The notes beneath the pieces were generated by a model. That model worked only from the letters and a program-made list of their open reading frames with translations. It ran no database searches and had not been told where the DNA came from. A stretch of DNA of 64,000 nucleotides from assembly GCF_010119245.1 (NCBI RefSeq), contig NZ_WNKG01000006.1, positions 124,001 to 188,000 on the forward strand, given 5' to 3'. The stretch is from Cyclobacterium salsum. Its GTDB lineage: Bacteria; Bacteroidota; Bacteroidia; Cytophagales; Cyclobacteriaceae. Positions 17,950 through 25,505 of this stretch are shown in pieces (the first letter of the stretch is position 1; every line of letters begins with the position of its first letter). The position numbers and the translations under genes are program-made.

Positions 17950-19017
17950 ATGAAGACAAACGAAAAATTTCTTTATGAATACCTCAATAATGCATCTCCA
18001 ACTGGTTTTGAGGCACCTGGCCAACAAATTTGGTTGGATTATATCCGGCCTTTTGTAGACGATTATTTCACAGATGCCTACGGCACTGTTGTGGGGGTGA
18101 TCAATCCAAAGGCTGAATTTAAAGTGGTCATTGAAGCACATGCAGATGAAATTAGTTGGTTTGTGAATTACATTACGCCCGAAGGGTACATTTACGTCAT
18201 CCGAAACGGAGGGTCCGACCACATGATCGCTCCCTCCATGCGGGTAAATATTCACACGGACGATAAGGTGGTGCCAGGGGTTTTTGGTTGGCCAGCCATC
18301 CATGTAAGGGACAAGGCCAAGGAAGAAACGCCTAAAATGGATAATATATTTATAGACGTGGGAGCTCGGACGAAAGAAGAGGTTCTGGAAATGGGTATCC
18401 ATGTAGGATGTGTGGTAACCTTCAAAGATGAATTGACGGACTTGAATAATAAATTTTATTCGGGAAGGGCACTGGATAACCGGATCGGAGGCTACATGAT
18501 TGCTGAAGTAGCACGGGTGCTTCGTGAGGAAAAGGTGACATTACCGTTCGGACTTTATGTGGTCAATGCGGTGCAGGAAGAAATCGGATTGCGAGGGGCT
18601 GAGATGATTGCTGATCGCATCCAACCCAACGTGGCCATCATTACCGATGTTTGCCACGATACCACGGCCCCGATGTATAATAAAATTACCAGTGGGGATT
18701 ATACCGCTGGCAATGGACCGGTACTGACTTGCGGGGCTGCCGTCCACAAAAAACTCCTGGACCTGATTATTGAAAGTGCAAGACGAAGGGAGATTCCCTT
18801 TCAACGTTCTGCTTCGTCACGGAGTACCGGTACCGACACGGATGCCTTTGCTTATTCCAATGGAGGGGTTCCGTCTGCATTGATTTCCCTTCCGCTGAAA
18901 TACATGCATACTACTGTGGAGACAGCAAGTAAAAAGGATATCGAGCATGTCATTTCCCTGATGATGGGCTTTCTACAGGATTTTGACCAGAAATTTGATT
19001 TTCGGTACGTAAAATAA
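17950..19017 (+). CDS. M42 family metallopeptidase (glutamyl/deblocking aminopeptidase-like)
   Basis: A 355-residue di-zinc aminopeptidase of family M42 (FrvX/TET type), which cleaves N-terminal residues from peptides in the cytoplasm, usually as a dodecamer. Metal and catalytic motifs are in order: EAHADEISW (about 63), RALDNRIGGY (about 174), catalytic VQEEIGLRG (about 206), ITDVCHDTT (about 230) and MHTTVETAS near 318. I chose ATG 17950 because it begins directly with the family's N-terminal helix (MKTNEKFLYEYL). The longer frame from TTG 17797 adds 51 residues with no family match. Single gene; an imperfect inverted repeat follows it. Confidence 0.92.
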   Translation: MKTNEKFLYEYLNNASPTGFEAPGQQIWLDYIRPFVDDYFTDAYGTVVGVINPKAEFKVVIEAHADEISWFVNYITPEGYIYVIRNGGSDHMIAPSMRVNIHTDDKVVPGVFGWPAIHVRDKAKEETPKMDNIFIDVGARTKEEVLEMGIHVGCVVTFKDELTDLNNKFYSGRALDNRIGGYMIAEVARVLREEKVTLPFGLYVVNAVQEEIGLRGAEMIADRIQPNVAIITDVCHDTTAPMYNKITSGDYTAGNGPVLTCGAAVHKKLLDLIIESARRREIPFQRSASSRSTGTDTDAFAYSNGGVPSALISLPLKYMHTTVETASKKDIEHVISLMMGFLQDFDQKFDFRYVK

Positions 19018-19026
19018 GTAGTCAAC

Positions 19027-19086
19027 CGACACCCGTAGCGAAAGGCTCTGGCGATTTGATTCCAACGGGTAGGGCTTCGGGTGTCG
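19027..19086. repeat. 9-bp inverted repeat with long loop between M42 peptidase and 2-hydroxyacid dehydrogenase
   Basis: CGACACCCG at 19027-19035 pairs with CGGGTGTCG at 19078-19086 across a 42-base loop, just after the peptidase stop and ending 14 bases before the next start. A few T residues follow. It could be a weak terminator or leader structure. Confidence 0.4.
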
Positions 19087-19099
19087 TATTCTTTATTAT

Positions 19100-20080
19100 A
19101 TGAAAGTATTTATCAATAAAATTATTCCATCCGTCGGATTCCAAATGTTGGAAGCCGCTGGGGTGGAGTACACCGTGTGGAAGGAAAGGCCCATTTTAGA
19201 CCGAGCACAGGCCATCCAGTTTTGCAAAGGTCACGATGCTTTTATCAGTGCCGGACAGGCAGGCCTGGATGCTGATTTTTTTCATCAGTGTCGCCATCTG
19301 AAAGTGGTCGCGCTGCATTCGGTAGGGTTTGATGGCGTAGACATCGCAGCGGCCACCAGGCAGGGGATACCTATAGGGAACACCCCAAACGTATTAAACA
19401 AAGCCACAGCAGAAACGGCCCTTTTGCTCATGCTTACGGTGGCACGCAGGGCGCTCTATCATCATAAAAAAATTAAAAAGGGCCAATGGGGTATATCACA
19501 GCCTACAGAGGGGCTGGGGATGGATCTGGCCGGCAAAACACTCGGAATAGTCGGGCTGGGAAGGATCGGAGCCGAGCTGGCAGCGATGTGTACCCAATCC
19601 TGGAATATGAAAATCCTGTATCACAACCGGAGCACCAATCCGGAAGCCGAGCAGGCATTTGGTGCCCGAAAGGTAAGCCTGGACGAGTTGCTAGCCCAGA
19701 GCGATGTCGTCTCCGTGCATACGGCACTTACCGACGAGACCAGAGGGATGTTTGGAATGGAGCAGTTTAAGAAAATGAAACCCAACGCCCTCTTTGTCAA
19801 TACCTCCCGGGGAGCGGTACACAATGAAGAGGAATTGACTGCCGCTCTTCAAAAGGGAATTTTGTGGGGAGCAGGATTGGATGTCACCAATCCCGAACCC
19901 ATGGATCCGGACAATCCACTGCTGGATATGGACAATGCGGTTGTGTTTCCTCACATAGGTTCAGCGACACAGGAAACCCGGGAAGCAATGACACGCTGTG
20001 CAGTGGAAAATACCCTGGCAGGATTGAAAGGAAAAAAATTGCCCTATCCGGTAAATCCGGAAGTCTATCAAAAGAAGTGA
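19100..20080 (+). CDS. 2-hydroxyacid dehydrogenase (glyoxylate/hydroxypyruvate reductase-like)
   Basis: A 326-residue D-2-hydroxyacid dehydrogenase with Rossmann motif GIVGLGRIGAELA near 148, catalytic Arg in VNTSRGAVHNEEEL near 237, Glu in GLDVTNPEP near 263 and His in FPHIGSATQETR near 284. LGRIG, DVTNPEP and PHIGSAT favour the glyoxylate/hydroxypyruvate reductase (GhrB) group. It is clearly distinct from the LdhA-type enzyme near 12-13 kb. Likely role is NAD(P)H-dependent reduction of glyoxylate or hydroxypyruvate. It converges on the ZIP transporter gene with a 12-base gap. Confidence 0.88.
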   Translation: MKVFINKIIPSVGFQMLEAAGVEYTVWKERPILDRAQAIQFCKGHDAFISAGQAGLDADFFHQCRHLKVVALHSVGFDGVDIAAATRQGIPIGNTPNVLNKATAETALLLMLTVARRALYHHKKIKKGQWGISQPTEGLGMDLAGKTLGIVGLGRIGAELAAMCTQSWNMKILYHNRSTNPEAEQAFGARKVSLDELLAQSDVVSVHTALTDETRGMFGMEQFKKMKPNALFVNTSRGAVHNEEELTAALQKGILWGAGLDVTNPEPMDPDNPLLDMDNAVVFPHIGSATQETREAMTRCAVENTLAGLKGKKLPYPVNPEVYQKK

Positions 20081-20092
20081 TTTTCCGTTGGC

Positions 20093-20911
20093 TTATCCCA
20101 ATGCAACATCCAGTATCATCATAATCGTAAAGCCTCCAATAAATCCAAGGGTGGCCAAATCGGTGTTTCCATCTTGCTGGCTTTCAGGGATCACTTCTTC
20201 AATGACCACGAATATCATGGCTCCGGCGGCAAAAGCGAGCGCATAGGGAAGTATCGGAGTGAACGTGGATATTGCCGCCGCTCCCAGTACACCGGCAATG
20301 GGTTCTACCAACGCGGAAGACTGGCCGTAGAAAAAGCTTTTTCGGCGGCTCATGCCCATACGTCTTAGTGGTACGGCCACTGCAATGCCTTCCGGTAGGT
20401 TTTGAATACCAATTCCCAGCGCCAATACCACGGCGCCTGCGATGGTAGCTTCAGGCACGGCTAATGCAGCTCCGCCAAACAACACCCCTACCGCCAGGCC
20501 CTCAGGTATATTGTGTAAGGTGATGGCCAATACCAGTAGGGTGGTTTTCTGCCAGGGAGTTTTGATGCCTTCCGCTTTCTTAAAATTAACATGGAGGTGA
20601 GGTAAAATCTTGTCCAGAAAAAAGATAAAAAGAGAGCCACCTACAAATCCCAGCGCAGCGGGCATGACCCTGGCGAAACCTTCTCCTTCGCTCATACTAA
20701 TAGCTGGAGCCAGTAAACTCCAAAAACTGGCAGCCACCATGACACCGCCTGTGAAGCCAAGCATGGCATCCAGTAGCGGACGGTTCATCTGTTTGAAAAA
20801 AAAGACGAACCCGGCACCTACGGCTGTCAAAAACCAGGTGAATAGCGTCGCCAGCAAGGCGGCCTGTACCGCTGAAATACTTTCTAAATAACTAATGATT
20901 GTGTCAAACAT
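20093..20911 (-). CDS. ZIP family metal transporter
   Basis: A 272-residue ZIP transporter from ATG 20911; the longer frame to 20959 uses a TTG and adds residues that do not fit a first membrane segment. Eight hydrophobic segments are visible. TM4 carries the metal site in TLHNIPEGLAVG and TM5 the matching NLPEGIAVAVPL, typical of ZIPs that move Zn2+, Fe2+ or Mn2+ into the cytoplasm. A His-containing segment (ILPHLHVNFKK) lies in the loop before TM4. It is divergent from a DtxR-family regulator with a shared promoter region holding a palindrome, so metal-dependent control is likely. Confidence 0.9.
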   Translation of the reverse strand: MFDTIISYLESISAVQAALLATLFTWFLTAVGAGFVFFFKQMNRPLLDAMLGFTGGVMVAASFWSLLAPAISMSEGEGFARVMPAALGFVGGSLFIFFLDKILPHLHVNFKKAEGIKTPWQKTTLLVLAITLHNIPEGLAVGVLFGGAALAVPEATIAGAVVLALGIGIQNLPEGIAVAVPLRRMGMSRRKSFFYGQSSALVEPIAGVLGAAAISTFTPILPYALAFAAGAMIFVVIEEVIPESQQDGNTDLATLGFIGGFTIMMILDVALG

Positions 20912-21054
20912 ACAGCGTTGTGATTGGGTAAGACCGGCAAGGAGTTCCTGCTTTGCCAAATCAGGTAGTTAGTATGCTCCAATACCAGGTCCGGGATGGA
21001 TCCAGTAAATGGTATTCGATGTTTATTGGTAATTAGTTAAGGCAAATTTAAATA

Positions 21055-21070
21055 GTTAGAATAGACTAAC
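21055..21070. promoter_or_regulatory. Candidate DtxR/MntR-type operator between ZIP and regulator genes
   Basis: GTTAG-AATAGA-CTAAC is a perfect 5-bp inverted repeat with a 6-base spacer. It resembles the TTAG...CTAA core of DtxR-family sites. It lies between divergent starts at 20911 and 21117, about 22 bases upstream of the TAnnTTTG box at 21092, where it would overlap the -33 region. Assignment is by pattern and position only. Confidence 0.5.
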
Positions 21071-21091
21071 AAATATATTTCAATTATTTTT

Positions 21092-21099
21092 TATCTTTG
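21092..21099 (+). promoter_or_regulatory. -7 box of regulator gene promoter
   Basis: TATCTTTG matches the Bacteroidota -7 consensus TAnnTTTG. It is 17 bases before the ATG of the DtxR-type gene, giving a very short leader. No good TTTG -33 box is present and the operator-like palindrome occupies that place. Confidence 0.5.
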
Positions 21100-21116
21100 T
21101 TCGTAAAGTTTAGCGA

Positions 21117-21764
21117 ATGAATAGCCAATCCATCGAAAACTACCTCAAAGTAATTTTCAATCAGGCCATCAGCACCGATGAAGTAAACACCACGGGCATT
21201 GCGCAGGCATTGGAAGTAAGCCTTCCTTCTGTCAATAGCATGGTGAAAAAATTGGCTGGTATGGGCTTTTTGGAATATGAAAAGTACCGACCACTGAAGA
21301 TCACGGAAAAAGGCCGGCAGATGGCTGCCATGATTATTCGAAAACACCGGCTTACGGAAATGTACCTGGTAGAAAAAATGGGTTTTGGCTGGGAGGAAGT
21401 TCACGACATTGCAGAGCAACTGGAACACGTGCAATCGCCCCTGTTTTTTGACCGGATGGATGAATTGTTGGGATATCCGAAGCGGGATCCTCATGGTTCT
21501 CCCATACCCAATAAAAAGGGGCATATAGCTACGCTGGAATACCGCATGCTGGCCGATTGTCAGCCGGGTGAAAAAGTAGTGCTGAAGGCGTTGGGCCATA
21601 CCTCAGATGCCTTTTTAAAATACCTGAACAGCAAAAATCTGGCATTGGGAGTGGAAGTAGAAGTAATCGCTCTAGAAATGTATGACAGGAATATGACGGT
21701 CGTTTATGACGGGCACCGGGAAGTATTATCTTCCTTGGTTTGTTCCAAATTATTGGTAAGTTAG
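21117..21764 (+). CDS. DtxR/MntR-family metal-dependent transcriptional regulator
   Basis: A 215-residue iron/manganese-responsive repressor. An N-terminal winged helix-turn-helix (about 1-65; NTTGIAQALEVSLPSVNSMVKKL is the recognition region) is followed by the metal-binding dimerisation domain (about 66-140), containing RKHRLTEMYLVEKMGFGWEEVHDIAEQLEH with the expected His and Glu ligands. A C-terminal FeoA/SH3-like domain (about 150-215) follows. This is the full-length DtxR layout. It is divergent from the ZIP transporter gene and probably represses it, and itself, when metal is sufficient. Mn2+ versus Fe2+ cannot be decided. Confidence 0.92.
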   Translation: MNSQSIENYLKVIFNQAISTDEVNTTGIAQALEVSLPSVNSMVKKLAGMGFLEYEKYRPLKITEKGRQMAAMIIRKHRLTEMYLVEKMGFGWEEVHDIAEQLEHVQSPLFFDRMDELLGYPKRDPHGSPIPNKKGHIATLEYRMLADCQPGEKVVLKALGHTSDAFLKYLNSKNLALGVEVEVIALEMYDRNMTVVYDGHREVLSSLVCSKLLVS

Positions 21765-21772
21765 ACCTATTT

Positions 21773-22471
21773 ATGGAAAGTGTTGCAACCAGGTATGCTG
21801 TTATTGTAGCCGGAGGATCCGGCACCCGAATGGGAACTGAAATTGCCAAACAGTACCTGGTAATTGGCGGTAAGCCCGTATTGATGCATACCTTGAATCA
21901 ATTTTTTGGATATGATCCGGCTATTCGGCTTTTATTGGTTTTGCCAGAAGCAGATTTTACCTACTGGAAGAACCTGTGCCGGGAGCATGACTTTGCCATT
22001 CCTCATCAATTAGTGAAAGGGGGCAAGAGTAGGTTCGGCAGTGTTCGAAACGGGTTGGATTGTATTCCCGGCGATTCCGGCTTGGTAGCCATACACGATG
22101 GGGTAAGGCCGTTTGTAAATGGGCGGGTGATCCGGGAAAGTTTTGTAACTGCGGCGACTAGTGGAAGTGCAATAGCTGTGGTTCCGCTAAAGGATTCGAT
22201 TCGGGAAGTACAGGGCCCTGATCAATCCGTATTTCGGGATCGGAGACAATTTCGATTGGTTCAAACCCCTCAGACGTTTCAACTGGCCAAAATAAAAGAG
22301 GCATTTGCAGGAGGAGAGAAGGAAATTTTTACCGATGACGCAACGGTTTATGAGCACATGGGCTGGGAGGTTTGCCTGATACCGGGAAATCCGGAAAACA
22401 TCAAACTAACCAGTCCTGAGGATCTTGATTTTGCGAATTACCTGCTAAGCAAAGGGGAAGGGAGTATTTAA
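21773..22471 (+). CDS. ispD: 2-C-methyl-D-erythritol 4-phosphate cytidylyltransferase
   Basis: A 232-residue IspD enzyme of the non-mevalonate isoprenoid pathway, making CDP-methylerythritol. N-terminal nucleotide-binding motif AVIVAGGSGTRMGTEIAKQY near 9-28 has the conserved Arg and Lys. VAIHDGVRPFV near 103 and QTPQTFQ near 162 are further IspD signatures. I use ATG 21773; the frame also opens at TTG 21740 inside the regulator gene, which would add 11 unconserved residues. It starts 8 bases after the regulator stop and is probably cotranscribed with it, though there is no functional link. Confidence 0.93.
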   Translation: MESVATRYAVIVAGGSGTRMGTEIAKQYLVIGGKPVLMHTLNQFFGYDPAIRLLLVLPEADFTYWKNLCREHDFAIPHQLVKGGKSRFGSVRNGLDCIPGDSGLVAIHDGVRPFVNGRVIRESFVTAATSGSAIAVVPLKDSIREVQGPDQSVFRDRRQFRLVQTPQTFQLAKIKEAFAGGEKEIFTDDATVYEHMGWEVCLIPGNPENIKLTSPEDLDFANYLLSKGEGSI

Positions 22472-22578
22472 CCCAAAATTCAGGTCGTTTATCGATTTTC
22501 AGGCAGCGCTGACAGAAAAGGTATGTTAGTATCTAGATCTGTCCGTTAAATTGCTTTCAAAATTAAACGAGTCAAACC

Positions 22579-23328
22579 ATGAAAAACATACGAAATGGAA
22601 ATCATGCACTGGGAGTGCTGATTTTAGTCATAGGCGCATTACTCCTTTTAAAGCAGGTTGGCGTGTTTATTCCCGGTTGGGTATTTTCCTGGCCGATGAT
22701 CCTCATTGCGATAGGATTGTATTCCGGATATAAAAATGGTTTTCAAAATACCGGATCGGTGGTGCTATTGATCATTGGAGGGTTTTTCCTACTAAGAGAT
22801 AAACTTTACTTGCCTTACGAACTGGGTCCTTACTTGTTTCCGCTGGCACTAATCTTTCTGGGGCTTTTTATTATTTTCAAAAAGAACAAAAACCCGGCAA
22901 TCAATTGGAAAGACTGGGAGGGAAATTACGATAAGTGGGAGAAAAAGCTCCGGACAGGAAATGATCCGGATGGGCTTAATAAGGAAAGCTCGGATTACCT
23001 CAATGTGGAGGCCTTATTTTGCGGCCTAAAGCGCAAAGTTATGTCCAAAGATTTTAAAGGGGGGGAGATCACGACGGTTTTTGGGGGCTCTGACATTGAT
23101 TTGATGCATGCAGATATTCAGAATCAGGCCGTCTTAAAGGTTTCTGTTGTATTTGGGGGAGTTAAGCTCATTGTACCGCCGCATTGGGACGTACAACTGG
23201 GCGTAAGTAACCTGGCCGCGGGTGTCGAAGACAAGCGCCACTTTCACCAGGCCAGCCCAGATCCTCAAAAGAAGTTGGTGATTACAGGGTCGGTCATTTT
23301 CGGAGGGATTGAGATTTCTTCCTACTGA
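22579..23328 (+). CDS. LiaF-like membrane protein (LiaF transmembrane + LiaF C-terminal domains)
   Basis: A 249-residue protein with four hydrophobic segments in the first ~110 residues (GVLILVIGALLLLKQVG, then further repeats of the same type), as in DUF5668/LiaF N-terminal regions. A cytoplasmic C-terminal beta domain (about 140-249) carries repeated VFGGSDIDL, VVFGGVKLIVP and VIFGGIEI strands, the hallmark of the cell-wall-active antibiotic response LiaF domain. It is directly followed by a LytS-type kinase and a LytTR regulator (14-base gap), so a role as regulator or sensor partner in an envelope-stress system is likely. In Firmicutes LiaF inhibits its kinase; transfer of that role here is inference. 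Confidence 0.85.
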   Translation: MKNIRNGNHALGVLILVIGALLLLKQVGVFIPGWVFSWPMILIAIGLYSGYKNGFQNTGSVVLLIIGGFFLLRDKLYLPYELGPYLFPLALIFLGLFIIFKKNKNPAINWKDWEGNYDKWEKKLRTGNDPDGLNKESSDYLNVEALFCGLKRKVMSKDFKGGEITTVFGGSDIDLMHADIQNQAVLKVSVVFGGVKLIVPPHWDVQLGVSNLAAGVEDKRHFHQASPDPQKKLVITGSVIFGGIEISSY

Positions 23329-23342
23329 TTGGCTGACAGGCA

Positions 23343-24386
23343 ATGGAAAACCAACTAAAAATCCATAAACTGACAGGTGAGCCGCTGGATCATATCGCTT
23401 TCCTCTTGATGGTTTTTGCCAGCATACTCGCTTGTTCCTTTTTCTGGCATCAGCAGTGGGAATGGGCGATCCAGGATGCTATTATGAGCACGCTGGCTTT
23501 TGGATTGGGAGTTTTTATCTTGAATATGATCCTCTATTACTACCCCATCGGTAAATTCAGAACCTGGCCGGCATTGATGTTTTCTTTGGTAATCACCATA
23601 GCACTTGTGTTCGCCTGTCGCTTACTTTGGAAAGGGGAGTTTTTGGGAGATCCGGAATTTTTACGGCTATTTGAAGAATCGCTTCCTTTTAGGGTCATCG
23701 TCGGGTTATTGTTGTTTCATCTAGCGGGATTGATCATCTTATCCGGCAAAACCTCCCTCAAAGAGTTTCAAATGATGCAGCAGGGAGAGTTGCGCCAGAA
23801 ACTTTCAACGGATGCAGAGTTGCACTACCTTCGGCAACAAATGCAACCTCACTTTTTATTTAACAGCCTGAATTCGATCAATGCGCTGCTGGCCAGGCAG
23901 CCCGAAAAAGCCAGGGAAATGGTACAGGGACTTGCTGATTTTTACCGGGAAAATCTGAATAAGGACCCAAAGAAATGGGAAACCTTAACCAGGGAAATGA
24001 AAGTGATCGGCCAATACCTGGAGCTTGAGAAGATCAGGTTTGGCCATCGGCTAACCTACGAATTGGTAGTTCCAGCCGAAGCAGACGAATTGAAACTACC
24101 TTCACTTCTGATCCAGACCTTGGTAGAAAATGCAGTGAAGCATGGATTGTATGGTGTGACGGGTGATATCCTGATTCGTATTGAGGCAAGGAAAGAACAG
24201 CAATACCTGGAAGTAACGGTGCAGAACCCAACTGATAATCAGTCAGGTAAGGCTTCCGGAACCGGGTTCGGTTTAGATAGTTTGGAAAGAAGGTTATTTC
24301 TTATTTTTGGAAGGAAGGATTTGCTGACGCTTCGGAATTCAGCTGGGATTTTCAGTGCGATCATTAAAATTCCTCAGACTAACTGA
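23343..24386 (+). CDS. LytS-type sensor histidine kinase
   Basis: A 347-residue kinase with four hydrophobic segments (about 15-145) and no periplasmic sensor domain. The cytoplasmic part has the His_kinase (LytS/YehU) phosphoacceptor motif LRQQMQPHFLFNSLNSINALLA near 166-187 with the conserved His. An ATPase domain follows with LIQTLVENAVKHG near 255 (N box) and GTGFGLDSLERRL near 305 (G box). It would phosphorylate the LytTR regulator encoded immediately downstream. With no sensor domain of its own, the LiaF-like neighbour may supply the input. Confidence 0.93.
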   Translation: MENQLKIHKLTGEPLDHIAFLLMVFASILACSFFWHQQWEWAIQDAIMSTLAFGLGVFILNMILYYYPIGKFRTWPALMFSLVITIALVFACRLLWKGEFLGDPEFLRLFEESLPFRVIVGLLLFHLAGLIILSGKTSLKEFQMMQQGELRQKLSTDAELHYLRQQMQPHFLFNSLNSINALLARQPEKAREMVQGLADFYRENLNKDPKKWETLTREMKVIGQYLELEKIRFGHRLTYELVVPAEADELKLPSLLIQTLVENAVKHGLYGVTGDILIRIEARKEQQYLEVTVQNPTDNQSGKASGTGFGLDSLERRLFLIFGRKDLLTLRNSAGIFSAIIKIPQTN

Positions 24387-24387
24387 T

Positions 24388-25131
24388 ATGATACGATGTG
24401 TGATTATTGATGACGAACCACTGGCCCGGGAGCTGCTAGCCGATTACCTGGCATCCTTTACGGATTTTGAAGTAGTGGGTGCTTTTCAGGATGGCTTTGA
24501 AGGGTTTAAGGGGATCGCAGAACTAAAACCGGACCTATTGTTTCTGGACATAGAAATGCCGAAAATCAATGGGTTTGAGTTGCTCGAACTACTGGAGGAG
24601 CCGCCGAAGGTGATTTTCACTACCGCATACGATACTTACGCCATTCAGGCATTTGACCAGCAGGCGATTGATTATTTATTAAAGCCGTTTTCAAAAGAAC
24701 GATTGAGGCAGGCTCTGGAAAAAGTCACCAGAGAAGTTCAGGACCCGACCGAGTTTCCGTCCAAAGTCCGTGCTGCCAGCGAGGGCCTTCCTGTTCGGGA
24801 TTATTTGAGGAGGGTTGTAGTTAAAACGGGAAATCGAATACATATTTTACCGGTGGATACGATCCATTTTTTTTCAGCGGAGGGTGATTATGTGAAAGTT
24901 GTTTCCGAAGGAAAAGGATATCTTAAACTGGGGACAATGGGCTATTTTGAAAAAGTACTTCATCCAAATGAATTTACGCGCATTCACCGATCTCATATAG
25001 TAAATGTTTCCATGATCAGTAAAATCGAACCTTTTCAGAAAGAAAATTTCCTGGTCTTCCTAAAAGACGGCACCCAACTGCCGGTTAGCAAAACGGGTAT
25101 GGGCAGGTTGAGAAAAACGTTACGGATTTAA
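24388..25131 (+). CDS. LytTR-family response regulator
   Basis: A 247-residue regulator: receiver domain (about 1-120) with IIDDEPLARELL, phosphoacceptor Asp in DLLFLDIEMPKING near 54, and KPF near 104. It is followed by a LytTR DNA-binding domain (about 145-245) with FFSAEGDYVKV and FTRIHRSHIVNV. The start at ATG 24388, one base after the kinase stop, begins exactly at the receiver domain; the longer frame from 24355 overlaps the kinase. It pairs with the upstream LytS-type kinase and closes the operon at a strong terminator. Confidence 0.94.
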   Translation: MIRCVIIDDEPLARELLADYLASFTDFEVVGAFQDGFEGFKGIAELKPDLLFLDIEMPKINGFELLELLEEPPKVIFTTAYDTYAIQAFDQQAIDYLLKPFSKERLRQALEKVTREVQDPTEFPSKVRAASEGLPVRDYLRRVVVKTGNRIHILPVDTIHFFSAEGDYVKVVSEGKGYLKLGTMGYFEKVLHPNEFTRIHRSHIVNVSMISKIEPFQKENFLVFLKDGTQLPVSKTGMGRLRKTLRI

Positions 25132-25178
25132 GGGCAGAAAAAGGCGCAGGGAAGTAGAAATAGAATCAAAAAAAGTGA

Positions 25179-25203
25179 AAAAGCCTTCCCGAGGAAGGCT
25201 TTT
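25179..25203. terminator. Bidirectional terminator
   Basis: A perfect 11-bp stem AAAAGCCTTCC / GGAAGGCTTTT (25179-25189 and 25193-25203) around a 3-base loop. The A-start and T-end serve both the plus-strand LytTR operon and the minus-strand DUF2795 gene, which stop on either side. Confidence 0.9.
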
Positions 25204-25206
25204 AGG

Positions 25207-25428
25207 TTAGTATTCGTCTTCGTTAAAGAAGAAATCATCTTTGGTCGGATAGTCCGGCCAGATTTCTTCTATGTTTTCATAAGGTTCGCCATCGTCTTCC
25301 AGCTCCTGAAGGTTTTCTACCACCTCTAAGGGGGCTCCTGACCGGATAGCAAAGTCAATTAACTCATCTTTAGTGGCAGGCCACGGAGCGTCTTCCAAAT
25401 AGGAGGCAAGTTCTAAAGTCCAATACAT
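25207..25428 (-). CDS. DUF2795 domain protein
   Basis: A 73-residue acidic protein that matches the DUF2795 family, a small conserved protein widespread in Bacteroidota and other phyla. The core is ELASYLEDAPWPATKDELI followed by AIRSGAPLEVVENLQELED, an alpha-helical unit, with an acidic, aromatic C-terminal tail (DDFFFNEDEY). Function is unknown. It is a single gene with a clear promoter and a shared terminator, so probably well expressed. Confidence 0.88.
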   Translation of the reverse strand: MYWTLELASYLEDAPWPATKDELIDFAIRSGAPLEVVENLQELEDDGEPYENIEEIWPDYPTKDDFFFNEDEY

Positions 25429-25436
25429 AGTCTACA

Positions 25437-25469
25437 CAAATTTAAACGTCCCCTTGAACGGGGTGCAAA
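25437..25469 (-). promoter_or_regulatory. Promoter of DUF2795 gene
   Basis: Read on the minus strand, TTTG (complement of 25466-25469) and TAAATTTG (complement of 25437-25444) are 21 bases apart, the Bacteroidota sigma factor pattern. The spacer contains CCCC-TTGAAC-GGGG (25450-25463), a short inverted repeat that could be an operator. The -7 box is 8 bases from the ATG, so the leader is nearly absent. Confidence 0.7.
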
Positions 25470-25505
25470 AATAGAAATTCTTTTTAAAACACAAACGATT
25501 ACGAT

